Assembly (NCBI GenBank): GCA_028282545.1
Contig: JANQHT010000078.1
Coordinates: 38,761-102,760, forward strand
Direction of reading: 5' to 3'
DNA from: Spirochaetales bacterium
GTDB taxonomy: Bacteria; Spirochaetota; Spirochaetia; DSM-27196; Alkalispirochaetaceae
DNA length: 64,000 nt
How positions within the stretch are numbered: the first letter of the stretch is position 1; each line of letters opens with the position of its first letter. The position numbers and the translations under genes are program-made. Positions 34,850 to 43,073 of this stretch are shown one piece after another. Under the pieces are notes generated by a model. It saw only the letters and a program-made list of their open reading frames with translations, did not search any database and was not told the origin of the DNA.

Positions 34850-35835
34850 ACCTACCACAAGACGTTGAGGCCCTGCTGCTGGACTCACCCAAGCCCGGTA
34901 GCTGGGTCCCCGACGAGTACGACGTGAGCTTGGCGGACATCATGGTCGATTGGCGCGAAGCCGATTCGGCCGATGTCGGTATTCTCGGTATTCCCTTTGA
35001 CACCGCCGTGAGTGGACGGCGCGGCTGCCGTTTCGGCCCGCAGTCGGTGCGGGACGCCCTGGTATTCTCCGATGTCTACGAGCCTGGTATCGACATCGAC
35101 CTGTCCACGGCGTTTGCCGTGACCGATTTCGGAAACGTAGACGTGCTCTACACCGACGTCCTGGGAACGCACGGGCGCGTCGAAAAGATCGTGACAGAGA
35201 TCGTAAAGCTCGGTGTAACGCCCATCATGATCGGCGGGGACCACTCGTTGGCGTACCCCGACGTCAAGGGACTCATGAACAACGTGGACGGAAAGGTGGG
35301 GGTGATCAACGTGGACGGCCACCTGGACGTGCGCCACTCACACCACGGCGAGGTGTCGAGCGGTACGCCCTTCCGCCGCCTGATGGAAGACAAGAAGACA
35401 CCTCTCGACCCGGCCAACTTCGTGGAGTTCGGGATCGGTACGTGGCTCAACTCGCGCTACTACCGCGACTACTGCCGCGACATGGGAGTGCGCGTCATTT
35501 CCGCACGGGAGATCCACCTGGAAGGCGTTGTCCCCAAGATTGAGGAGGCGATCGAGATCGCCGCGAAGGGAACGGACGCCATTTTCCTCAGCTTCGACAT
35601 CGATGCGATCGACCTGGCCCACGTACCGGGTACAAATGCGCCCAACGCGGGCGGACTCACCAGCTTCCAAGCGCTTGAGACCGTTTGGCGCGTAGGGCAG
35701 CATCCAAAGTGCCGCGCCATGGACATGGTCGAAGTGGCACCGTCGCTGGACGCGGCCAACGTGAGCTCCATCATGGGAGCGGCGCTCGTCATGCAGTTTA
35801 TGGGGGCCACAAAGAAGCGTCTCGGAAGGGCATAA
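34846..35835 (+). CDS. Ureohydrolase (arginase/agmatinase family)
   Basis: A 329-residue manganese-dependent ureohydrolase. The metal ligands are present in order: GGDHS, then INVDGHLDVR, and SFDIDAIDLAHVPGTN. The small residue between Asp and His in DGHLD is Gly rather than the usual Ala. AAGGAG precedes the ATG. Targets in the family are arginine, agmatine, guanidinobutyrate, proclavaminate or formiminoglutamate; the neighbours (amidohydrolase, Ldh2 dehydrogenase) suggest a guanidino or ureido nitrogen source. A terminator follows. Confidence 0.88.
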   Translation: MNLPQDVEALLLDSPKPGSWVPDEYDVSLADIMVDWREADSADVGILGIPFDTAVSGRRGCRFGPQSVRDALVFSDVYEPGIDIDLSTAFAVTDFGNVDVLYTDVLGTHGRVEKIVTEIVKLGVTPIMIGGDHSLAYPDVKGLMNNVDGKVGVINVDGHLDVRHSHHGEVSSGTPFRRLMEDKKTPLDPANFVEFGIGTWLNSRYYRDYCRDMGVRVISAREIHLEGVVPKIEEAIEIAAKGTDAIFLSFDIDAIDLAHVPGTNAPNAGGLTSFQALETVWRVGQHPKCRAMDMVEVAPSLDAANVSSIMGAALVMQFMGATKKRLGRA

Positions 35836-35864
35836 ACCTTCACCGACTCGAGAACGGACAAAGT

Positions 35865-35895
35865 GGCCGGGACAACGTTGGTCCCAGCCGTTTTT
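35865..35895 (+). terminator. Rho-independent terminator after the ureohydrolase
   Basis: Arms GGCCGGGAC (35865-35873) and GTCCCAGCC (35881-35889) pair with one C-A mismatch around a seven-base loop, followed by GTTTTT. It closes the amidohydrolase-ureohydrolase operon. Confidence 0.8.
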
Positions 35896-35941
35896 GGATC
35901 CCGACCTTGCCCGATACGGAGACCTACAGTAGTCTCTATGC

Positions 35942-36145
35942 ATGAAAACAACGATTGAGATTCCGGAAAACTTGATCCTGGATGTCAAACGAGAGTCGAA
36001 TAGCCGTACAATCAAACAGGCCGTCACTATTGCGCTCGAGGAGTACCTGCGGGTCCGTCGTTCGGCGGCGCTCACGGAGATTCTCGGCACGTTCGAAGAT
36101 TTCGCCGATAGGGAGACGCTCGCCGGAGAACGAGGCGAAGGGTGA
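35942..36145 (+). CDS. vapB: VapB-type antitoxin
   Basis: A 67-residue antitoxin beginning MKTTIEIPENLILDVKRESN and continuing KQAVTIALEEYLRVRR, the ribbon-helix-helix pattern of VapB proteins that bind DNA as dimers. The acidic end wraps the toxin. Its stop overlaps the toxin GTG by four bases. Confidence 0.85.
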   Translation: MKTTIEIPENLILDVKRESNSRTIKQAVTIALEEYLRVRRSAALTEILGTFEDFADRETLAGERGEG

Positions 36146-36507
36146 CGTTGATCGATACATCCGCCTGGATCGAAGCACTGAGGTCCGACGGTGACCCCGG
36201 TGTGCGTCGTGCGGTGGCCCACCTGCTGGAGGCAGGAACCGCGGCACTCTGCGATATCGTCGTCCTGGAACTCTGGCACGGAGCACGCGGTGCAAGGGAA
36301 CGCTCAAAGATCGAGCGACTCGTAACGACACTCGACACGGTTCCGACCGTCCCGGAGGTGTGGGAGACGGCAAACACGCTGGCGCGGCACTGTCGAGAGA
36401 TGGGCGTGACGGTGCCGGCAACGGATCTACTCGTGGTTGCGGTGGCGCGCCACCACGGCTTGGCGCTGCTCGAGTGCGACCACCACTTCGCGATGGTTCC
36501 GGCGTGA
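36142..36507 (+). CDS. vapC: VapC-family PIN-domain toxin
   Basis: A 121-residue PIN-domain ribonuclease toxin, with catalytic acidic residues in LIDTSAWIEAL, DIVVLELWHGA, VPATDLLVVAVARHHG and LLECDHHFAMV. It starts with GTG inside the antitoxin stop. Its own stop overlaps the start of the HPr-like gene, placing three genes in one coupled unit, which is unusual for a toxin pair. Confidence 0.88.
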   Translation: MTLIDTSAWIEALRSDGDPGVRRAVAHLLEAGTAALCDIVVLELWHGARGARERSKIERLVTTLDTVPTVPEVWETANTLARHCREMGVTVPATDLLVVAVARHHGLALLECDHHFAMVPA

Positions 36508-36773
36508 TCGAAGAGGAACTCGTCGTAACCAACCCCAAAGGTGTCCACGCCCGCCCGTCGGCGTTGATCGTCAAAACGGCGGTCGAGTCGGGATCTTCCG
36601 TTTTCTTCACCCACCAAAACGAAACGATAGACGCGTCACAGATCATGGACGTTCTTGCGATGGGCGCCGCGTGCGGTGACGCGATCCTCGTCCGGGTCGA
36701 GAGCGGCAACGAGAGCGCCACCATGAACCGCATGCGAGAGATCTTCACGGTGAACTTCGGGGACAGCGACTGA
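36504..36773 (+). CDS. HPr-like phosphocarrier protein
   Basis: An 89-residue PTS-type HPr. The phosphorylated His15 and Arg17 are in NPKGVHARPSA at canonical positions. At the regulatory site HPr kinase normally modifies Ser46 in a K-S-I-M context; here the sequence is ASQIM, so Gln46 replaces that serine, with a Ser one place earlier. The GTG start overlaps the VapC stop (GTGA). No PTS permease or enzyme I gene is in the window, so a regulatory role is likely, possibly as a carbon-status signal. Confidence 0.85.
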   Translation: MIEEELVVTNPKGVHARPSALIVKTAVESGSSVFFTHQNETIDASQIMDVLAMGAACGDAILVRVESGNESATMNRMREIFTVNFGDSD

Positions 36774-36882
36774 CACCCCGACGGCGCGTTGCGCACGGGG
36801 TGAGATTGGTCGGCTCGGCACGACAACGCCCGGTTGCAAAACGCGCCATTGCGGGATCGGTACTTTCGCCCCACAATGAGAC

Positions 36883-38073
36883 ATGGCTTCACTCCCCAAG
36901 AAAAACGTCTTCGAGATCTCTGAGTACGAACGCCGCGTGCGCCTGACAAAAGAGCGCATGGACCACGTCGGCATAGAAGTGATGCTCGTGGTGGATCCCG
37001 CGAACATGAACTACCTCACCGGGTACGACGGGTGGAGTTTCTACGTTCACCAGGGCGTGATCGTCATAGGCGATCGTGACGAGCCGGTCTGGTTCGGTCG
37101 CCGGCAGGACGCAAACGGCGCACGCATTACGTCCTGGCTCAACGACGACAGCATCTTCGGATACCCCGACGAGTACGTGCAGTCGCGCTACACACATACG
37201 ATGGTCTACGTGGCGCAGTTGCTCCGGGAACTCGGCGTGAGCGAACGATCGCTCGGAGTAGAGATGGACAACTACTGGTTCTCGGCGCAGATGCTGCTTA
37301 CGCTGGAATCGGAGCTGCCGGAGGCGGAGATCGTTGACGGGCACAACTTGGTAAACTGGGTCAAGACGGTGAAGTCGGCTCCGGAGATCCTCTACATGCG
37401 CCAGGCGGCACAGATCTGCAAGAGGGTCATGGACGTCGCCATCGACGGCATCGCGGTGGGAGCCTGGGAGAAGGACGTGACCGCCGCGGTGGTTGCCGCG
37501 CAGATCGCGGGGACGGACGAGTTCGGCGGCGATCCTCCGGCGATTTTCCCGATCATGCCCAGCGCCGAACGAACCTCTACGGCGCACCTTACGTTCGACC
37601 CCGACCGGAAGTATCAGAAAGGCGACGTGGTGCTCCTGGAACTGGCCGGTTCACGCTATCGCTACCACGCACCTCTCTCCCGCACCGTGTATTTGGGCGA
37701 CGCCCCGGACGATCTGAAAAAGGTTGCCGACGTCGTGGTGAATGGACTCAACGGTACGCTCGATTTCATCAGACCCGGCGTGACCGCCGAAGAAGTGGAG
37801 GCGAAGTGGCGCGAACACCTAAAGGGCACCGGTGTGGAGAAGCCTTCCCGTGTGGGGTACTCCTACGGGCTCAGCTACGTCCCGGACTGGGGCGAGCACA
37901 CGGTGAGCCTGCGCCCCACGGACAAGACGGTCTTGGAACCGGGCATGACGATCCACTTTATGCCGGGGATCTGGCTGGACACGTACGGCTTTGAATGCAG
38001 CGAACCGTTTCTCGTCACGGAAAAGGGGTGTGAGAAGTTCATCGAGTATCCACAGAAGTTGTTTGTGAAGTAA
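36883..38073 (+). CDS. Ectoine hydrolase-like M24 protein (second DoeA homologue)
   Basis: A 396-residue paralogue of the DoeA protein at 26941, sharing NMNYLTGYDGWSFYVHQG, WFGRRQDANGARIT and the C-terminal PGMTIHFMPGIWLDT. The metal-ligand aspartates of true M24 peptidases are again missing (LLELAGSRYRYHAPLSRTVY). It is on the opposite strand from the first doeA operon and pairs with an IclR gene downstream. It may act on a different cyclic amidine, such as 5-hydroxyectoine, or be a spare ectoine hydrolase. Confidence 0.82.
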   Translation: MASLPKKNVFEISEYERRVRLTKERMDHVGIEVMLVVDPANMNYLTGYDGWSFYVHQGVIVIGDRDEPVWFGRRQDANGARITSWLNDDSIFGYPDEYVQSRYTHTMVYVAQLLRELGVSERSLGVEMDNYWFSAQMLLTLESELPEAEIVDGHNLVNWVKTVKSAPEILYMRQAAQICKRVMDVAIDGIAVGAWEKDVTAAVVAAQIAGTDEFGGDPPAIFPIMPSAERTSTAHLTFDPDRKYQKGDVVLLELAGSRYRYHAPLSRTVYLGDAPDDLKKVADVVVNGLNGTLDFIRPGVTAEEVEAKWREHLKGTGVEKPSRVGYSYGLSYVPDWGEHTVSLRPTDKTVLEPGMTIHFMPGIWLDTYGFECSEPFLVTEKGCEKFIEYPQKLFVK

Positions 38074-38239
38074 GAGGGGCAACCGCGCGCGCCGGTTGGC
38101 GACGGATGCACCCCGGCCCGCGTCAGCTTGACCACGTTCTCTCGCGGCGGATACTCTGCTCTACATAAAGGTGGGCGGCGGGTAGGTGAGCGTCCCGGAA
38201 GGCTTGTGTTTTTCATAAAAAAGAACGGACGATGGGAAG

Positions 38240-39040
38240 ATGGCAAAGGAAAACGGAAGAAACTACGCCGCGCCGGCGGTTGACCGGGCGTTGGACATCC
38301 TCGAATTCATGGCCGAACACCACCGCCCGTTCGGCGCGACGGAGATCGCCCGCGAACTGGACATACCTACCAATTCGGTTTTTCGCATCCTCAAACGCCT
38401 GACCGAACGAAACTATACAAACCAGGACCCCGTTTCCGGCGGGTATCAGCTCAGCAATCGGATATTTACGCTCGGGATGAGTCTCTATACGCGTTTCGAG
38501 CTGCGCCAACGCGCCCATTCGCACATGCAGGCGCTCTGTCGCGAAACGGAAGAGACGTGCCAGCTCCAGGTGCCGCAGGGCGAACGAATGCTCGTCATGG
38601 ACACGTTTAATCCTGAGAAGGAGTACTACCTGCGTGTCGTCCCGGGCAGTCTCGTCTATTACCACGCGAATGCGTACGGAAAAGCGGTACTCGCGTTCCT
38701 CGACGTCGAGGAGATTAATTCGATTCTGCCGCAACGCATGATAGGTCTCACACCCAATACGATCATCGATCGCAACAAGCTCATAGACCATCTGCAGAGC
38801 GTGCGCGACACGGGCCTCGCCTACGACGACGAGGAGTACACCTCCGGCATCTATTGCATCGGCGCACCAGTGTTCGATTTCGAGGAAAAACCGGTTGCCG
38901 GCCTCGGTACGACGTGTCTGATGAGCACGCTGACCGACAAGAAGCGAGCAGAGATCGAACACCGCGTCCTCGAGTGCGCCTACAACGTCTCGATCGACAT
39001 CGGGTACCTGGGCGATTTCTTCAAGGACAAGGTGTATTAA
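38240..39040 (+). CDS. IclR-family transcriptional regulator
   Basis: A 266-residue IclR protein, winged helix APAVDRALDILEFMAEHHRP then IPTNSVFRILKRLTERNYT, with the effector domain VYYHANAYGKAVLAFLD. It follows the second doeA homologue by about 165 bases and is convergent with the aldehyde dehydrogenase operon. It differs from the other three IclR proteins in its effector domain (QLQVPQGERMLVMDTF), so it probably senses another ligand, perhaps a sugar-derived compound. Confidence 0.88.
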   Translation: MAKENGRNYAAPAVDRALDILEFMAEHHRPFGATEIARELDIPTNSVFRILKRLTERNYTNQDPVSGGYQLSNRIFTLGMSLYTRFELRQRAHSHMQALCRETEETCQLQVPQGERMLVMDTFNPEKEYYLRVVPGSLVYYHANAYGKAVLAFLDVEEINSILPQRMIGLTPNTIIDRNKLIDHLQSVRDTGLAYDDEEYTSGIYCIGAPVFDFEEKPVAGLGTTCLMSTLTDKKRAEIEHRVLECAYNVSIDIGYLGDFFKDKVY

Positions 39041-39061
39041 ACGCGGCGCGCGTCCCCTGGA

Positions 39062-40561
39062 CTACGCCCGGTAGCGACTCCGCTCCTTGTCATCGAGACC
39101 GAAGTTCATATCCCAGAACGTATTCTTGGAGCGCAAATACTCGTGGAGGCCTGCGGAGCCGTACTCACGGCCAAACCCGCTGTTCCGGTTTCCGCCGAAG
39201 GGGGCGTTCATGCGTGACGTATTTGCCACGTTCACGAAGATGCTTCCCGCGTCAAGGCGGTGCGATGCGTAGTGCGCCGTCTTGTGGTTCTCGGTGAAAA
39301 TTCCGGCTCCCAGCCCGAACGGTGAGTCGTTGGCGAGGTCGATCGCTTCGTCTATCGTGTCGTATTCAACGACGACGAGCACCGGACCGAATATCTCTTC
39401 GCGATAACACGCCATTTCGGTGGCGACGTTGGTGAGAACGGTCGGCCGGTAGAACGAGCCGCGGTCGCAGGGTGGTTCTGAGTACCGTTCGCCGCCGCAC
39501 AGAAGCGTCGCACCCGATTCGACCGCCGTCTTGACCGCTGCATCCACAGATTGCAATGCGCTTTCGCTGATCATAGCCCCCAGTTGCGTGCTCGGATCGA
39601 GGATATCGCCGAACGTCCGTACTCCCACTTCTGTAGCGAGCGCCGGAAGAAACCGGTCGGCGATTGAATTGTGCAGGATCAGCCTCGTTTGCGCGCAACA
39701 GACCTGACCCAGGTTCTGGAGGAGCCCGTCGGCGACGCGCGTGACCGTCGGCTCGAAGCGGCAATCGCCTTCCACGATGACCGGACCCTTGCCGCCCAGC
39801 TCGAGCACGTGTTTCTTGATGATCGGCGACGCCGCGGAGAGTTCGAGGAGGCGGCGCCCGACACTCTCCGACCCGGTGAAAGCGACGACGTCGACGCGCG
39901 GGTCGGACGCCAGCCACTCGCCGACGGTGCGGCCGGGGCCGGCGACGATGTTCACGACGCCGGGAGGAAACCCCGCCTCGGCGATGACCTCGCCGAGCAG
40001 CGCCGTTGTAAGTGGAGTCATCGATGACGCTTTGCAGACGGAGGTGTTCCCGGCGGCAAGCGCCGGGGCGAGACTGCGCGTGAGAAGGTGCAGTGGGAAG
40101 TTGTACGGCGCGATGACGGCCACAACCCCGTACGGATCGTACACGAGGTAGTCGTGCATGTGCGGTTCGTGAGGAATGTGGAGGTACGCACCGTTGATCT
40201 CTCGCGCGAGGTTTGCGAAGTAACGAAACGCGCGAATCGAAAGGGGGATATCGTCGTACCGCGTTTCGGTGATCGTTTTCCCCGTATCCAGCGCCTCGGC
40301 GCGGGCAAACTCGTCGATCCGCGCCTCCACGATATCCGCAGCCTTCAACAGGATGTCGGCGCGGTCGTTGTTGTCCATTCGTGACCATACGCCGCTCTGA
40401 AAGGCGGTGCGCGCGGCGCGGCACGCCGTTTCGACATCGCCCCGGCTCGCCGAGTGTATCGCGGCCAGTTCGTCACCCGTTGCCGGGCTCGTTGTCGTAA
40501 ACGTCTCTCCTCCCGATGCCGGGACAAACTCGTTGTTGATAAAAAGTGGATACTCTTTCAT
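39062..40561 (-). CDS. NAD(P)-dependent aldehyde dehydrogenase
   Basis: A 499-residue member of the ALDH superfamily, oxidising an aldehyde to an acid. The catalytic cysteine (NLGQVCCAQTRL) and the general-base glutamate (VLELGGKGP) are in place, with the cofactor motif VAFTGSESVGRRL. It is the last gene of the operon with two SDRs, a lactonase and an alcohol dehydrogenase, thus probably a late step of sugar or polyol oxidation. It could in principle also oxidise aspartate semialdehyde, but nothing in its context supports that. Confidence 0.9.
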   Translation of the reverse strand: MKEYPLFINNEFVPASGGETFTTTSPATGDELAAIHSASRGDVETACRAARTAFQSGVWSRMDNNDRADILLKAADIVEARIDEFARAEALDTGKTITETRYDDIPLSIRAFRYFANLAREINGAYLHIPHEPHMHDYLVYDPYGVVAVIAPYNFPLHLLTRSLAPALAAGNTSVCKASSMTPLTTALLGEVIAEAGFPPGVVNIVAGPGRTVGEWLASDPRVDVVAFTGSESVGRRLLELSAASPIIKKHVLELGGKGPVIVEGDCRFEPTVTRVADGLLQNLGQVCCAQTRLILHNSIADRFLPALATEVGVRTFGDILDPSTQLGAMISESALQSVDAAVKTAVESGATLLCGGERYSEPPCDRGSFYRPTVLTNVATEMACYREEIFGPVLVVVEYDTIDEAIDLANDSPFGLGAGIFTENHKTAHYASHRLDAGSIFVNVANTSRMNAPFGGNRNSGFGREYGSAGLHEYLRSKNTFWDMNFGLDDKERSRYRA

Positions 40562-40594
40562 GATCTGGTTCCTCCTCGTTTTTGGTTCAGCGTT

Positions 40595-41371
40595 CTAATC
40601 GAAATGGAGTCCGCCGTTCTGGTCGATGATCTCGCCGGTAATAAAACCCGCGAGATCGTCGATAAGAAAACGGATAACGTGCGCAAACTCCTCCGGTTCG
40701 CAAAATCGATGCACGGGTATTTTCTCAAGCAGCGCCTGTTGCTGCGTTTCGGTGAGCTGTTCGGTAACCATGGGCGTGCGAACGTACGCGGGAGCGATCC
40801 CGTTCACGGTCACGCCGTACGGCGCCAGTTCCGCGGCGAGACTGAACGTCAGCGCGCTCACTGCGCCCTTCGAGGTCGAATAGGCGGTCCCCGCCGTGAT
40901 ACCGCCCGTCTTTGCTGCGAGCGACGAGGTGTTCACGATTCGGCCCCATCCGCGCTCCTTCATTGCCGGTATCACGAGGCGGGAGAGGAAGAAGACGCCG
41001 TTGAGATTCACCGCGATCGACCGTTGCCACTCCTCTACGCTCGTCGCCTCAGACTTGTTGAGGCTCAGGATGCCGGCGTTGTTCACGAGGATGTCGATCG
41101 GCAAAAACGAATCGGGAATGGCGGCGTAGGCGCGCTCGATGTCGGCCGGGTCGCCGAGGTCGACGGTGAGGGGGCACGCCCGGTCACCGAGATCGGAGGC
41201 GAGCGAGCGAAGCCGCTCTTCGCTGACGTCCGCCATGACAACCTTGAGCCCGGCGTCGAGCAGAGCCCTCGTCGTAGCAACTCCCAGAACGCCGGCGGCA
41301 CCCGTCACCAGCGCCGTTTGCCCCGTAATGTTCGCGACGCGAGGTCCGGGCTCATCAGTAAAGACGGGCAT
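40595..41371 (-). CDS. Short-chain dehydrogenase/reductase (SDR)
   Basis: A 258-residue classical SDR with TGAAGVLG, NNAGIL, and YSTSKGA (Tyr and Lys of the active site). The cofactor motif reads TGAAGVLG rather than TGxxxGIG. GGAGG lies five bases before the ATG at 41371; the upstream ATG (41383) overlaps that site, so the shorter start is preferred. It overlaps the end of a second SDR gene by 17 bases. Sequential sugar dehydrogenation with its neighbour is plausible. Confidence 0.86.
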   Translation of the reverse strand: MPVFTDEPGPRVANITGQTALVTGAAGVLGVATTRALLDAGLKVVMADVSEERLRSLASDLGDRACPLTVDLGDPADIERAYAAIPDSFLPIDILVNNAGILSLNKSEATSVEEWQRSIAVNLNGVFFLSRLVIPAMKERGWGRIVNTSSLAAKTGGITAGTAYSTSKGAVSALTFSLAAELAPYGVTVNGIAPAYVRTPMVTEQLTETQQQALLEKIPVHRFCEPEEFAHVIRFLIDDLAGFITGEIIDQNGGLHFD

Positions 41372-42140
41372 CGGTGCCTCCATCGATCAGCAACACGGCG
41401 CCGTGGATCATCGCGGCGGCGTCCGACGCGAGAAAGAGAACGGGGTAGGTGACCTCCACCGGATACGCAAAGCGACCGAGCGGTATCTGCCGTTTGACGG
41501 GATCGGCCTTTTTGGGGTCGCCCCACACCTGCGTGCCCATCGGCGTGAGTACCACCGTTGGCGCCACCGTGTTGACGCGGATATTCTGCGGTCCGAACTC
41601 GAGCGCCATGACCTTCGAAAGTCCGTGTAATCCAAACTTACTCGCGCAGTAGGCAGCGTGTTCTTCGATCCCGGCCGTGCCGGCGTTGCTCGAGATGTTG
41701 ACGATGCATCCGCCGCCACGGCTCACCATGGACGGCGCGACGATCTTCGAGATGATCGCGGCGGCGCGCACATTGACGTTGAGCGTCGTGTCCCAGTGAA
41801 CGATATCGAGGTTGGAGATCGTTTCCGGAAAGCTGATACCGGCGTTGTTGACCAGGATGTCGATCCCGCCGTTGGAGGCGACAAAGCTCTGCGCCATCTG
41901 TGCGCACTCCTTGCGATCCGAGAGGTCCGCGCAGTAGGCGTAGCATTCGACGCCCATCGCCTCGATTTCGTTTCGCAGGCTGTCCAGCTCAGCGCTGTTT
42001 CGGCCGGTGACGCACACGTTCGCGCCGGTTCGTGCGAACGCGAGTGCTATGTCGCGACCGATGCCCTTTGTTGCTCCCGTTACCAAGGCGGTCTTGCCGG
42101 TGAAGTCGAAGGTGACGTCGTTTATCTCCGGGCCGGTCAT
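41355..42140 (-). CDS. Short-chain dehydrogenase/reductase (SDR)
   Basis: A 261-residue classical SDR with TGATKGIG, NNAGIS and YCASKFG motifs. It lies in the oxidative operon after the SMP-30 lactonase gene. The two SDRs in this operon are not close copies of each other (differing cofactor and substrate loops), so they probably act at different steps rather than being recent duplicates. Confidence 0.88.
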   Translation of the reverse strand: MTGPEINDVTFDFTGKTALVTGATKGIGRDIALAFARTGANVCVTGRNSAELDSLRNEIEAMGVECYAYCADLSDRKECAQMAQSFVASNGGIDILVNNAGISFPETISNLDIVHWDTTLNVNVRAAAIISKIVAPSMVSRGGGCIVNISSNAGTAGIEEHAAYCASKFGLHGLSKVMALEFGPQNIRVNTVAPTVVLTPMGTQVWGDPKKADPVKRQIPLGRFAYPVEVTYPVLFLASDAAAMIHGAVLLIDGGTDARLY

Positions 42141-42159
42141 TTCGTCCTCCCTTTTCCTG

Positions 42160-43062
42160 CTATCCCGCGAAACGACGCTCCGGCAATCCGGTTACGTCCG
42201 TCGAGATGACGAAGAGGTCGCCCGAGTACGCGCTCCTGCGGCGCTGGGCGGCGGTCATACCAAACCATGCGGTTGCGACGTAGAGGTCCCTGAGGTTTCG
42301 TCCACCAAATCCCACGCACGTCCCGACCTCAACCGGAAGGTGGTAGACGCGATCCACCTCGCCCTCGGGCGTGTACCGTACGATACGTGCGCCGCCCCAG
42401 CGACCGTTCCAGATATATCCGTCACCGTCCACGACAACGCCGTCCGGGTAGCCCTGATCCGGGTCCACCTCCGCAAATACACGGCGGTGCGTCGCGTCGC
42501 CGGTGGCGGGATCGTAGTCGTAGGCGAGGATCAAGCTGTTCCACTGCTCCGAGACGTACATCGTGCGCCCGTCGGGACTGAACCCGATTCCGTTCGCCAC
42601 GCACAGGTTGTCGTCGAGTTGCCGCAGCGTCAGGTCGGTGTCCAACGCGAAGAGGCAACCATCCGGCGCGGTGAGCTCGTTGAAGTTCATCGTACCGGCG
42701 ATGAGGCGCCCGGCGGGGTCGGCCGTACCGTCGTTGAACGCCAGGCTTCCGTTGTCGGCGACGGGGTCAACGATGAACTCACAGGCGTTTGCGTACGCAT
42801 CCCAGAACGCCAGACCCTTCTTGGTGACGATCACCCATCCGCCGCCGCGGCGACGGACGAGTGCGGTCACGGGCATAGTCAGTTTGAACCGTCTTGTCTC
42901 GCCGCTCCGGGGCGCGAACGAAAAGACGGTGGAGCCCTCGGTGTCGGTCCAGTAGAGACGCTCTTCCTCGGGCACCCAGATGGGTGACTCCCCGATCTGG
43001 TTTTGCGCCGTCACCAGGTGGCGCACCTCCTCGGCGCCGTACTCGCGCACGCGTTCCGCCAT
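42160..43062 (-). CDS. SMP-30/gluconolactonase-family lactonase
   Basis: A 300-residue six-bladed beta-propeller of the SMP-30 family, which opens sugar lactones with a divalent metal. It shows ESPIWVPEEERLYWTDTEG at the start, NGIGFSPDGRTMYVSEQW in the middle and VDGDGYIWNGRWGGARIVRY, holding the Glu, Asn and Asp metal ligands expected. It sits between an alcohol dehydrogenase and two SDRs, which fits an oxidative sugar pathway (sugar to lactone to aldonate). Confidence 0.88.
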   Translation of the reverse strand: MAERVREYGAEEVRHLVTAQNQIGESPIWVPEEERLYWTDTEGSTVFSFAPRSGETRRFKLTMPVTALVRRRGGGWVIVTKKGLAFWDAYANACEFIVDPVADNGSLAFNDGTADPAGRLIAGTMNFNELTAPDGCLFALDTDLTLRQLDDNLCVANGIGFSPDGRTMYVSEQWNSLILAYDYDPATGDATHRRVFAEVDPDQGYPDGVVVDGDGYIWNGRWGGARIVRYTPEGEVDRVYHLPVEVGTCVGFGGRNLRDLYVATAWFGMTAAQRRRSAYSGDLFVISTDVTGLPERRFAG

Positions 43063-43073
43063 CTCGCCCGCCT

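Noticed and set aside
39062..40561. The aldehyde dehydrogenase as the missing DoeC
   Set aside because: It is the last gene of a separate sugar-oxidation operon with no copy of the 26-bp dyad; nothing links it to aspartate semialdehyde.
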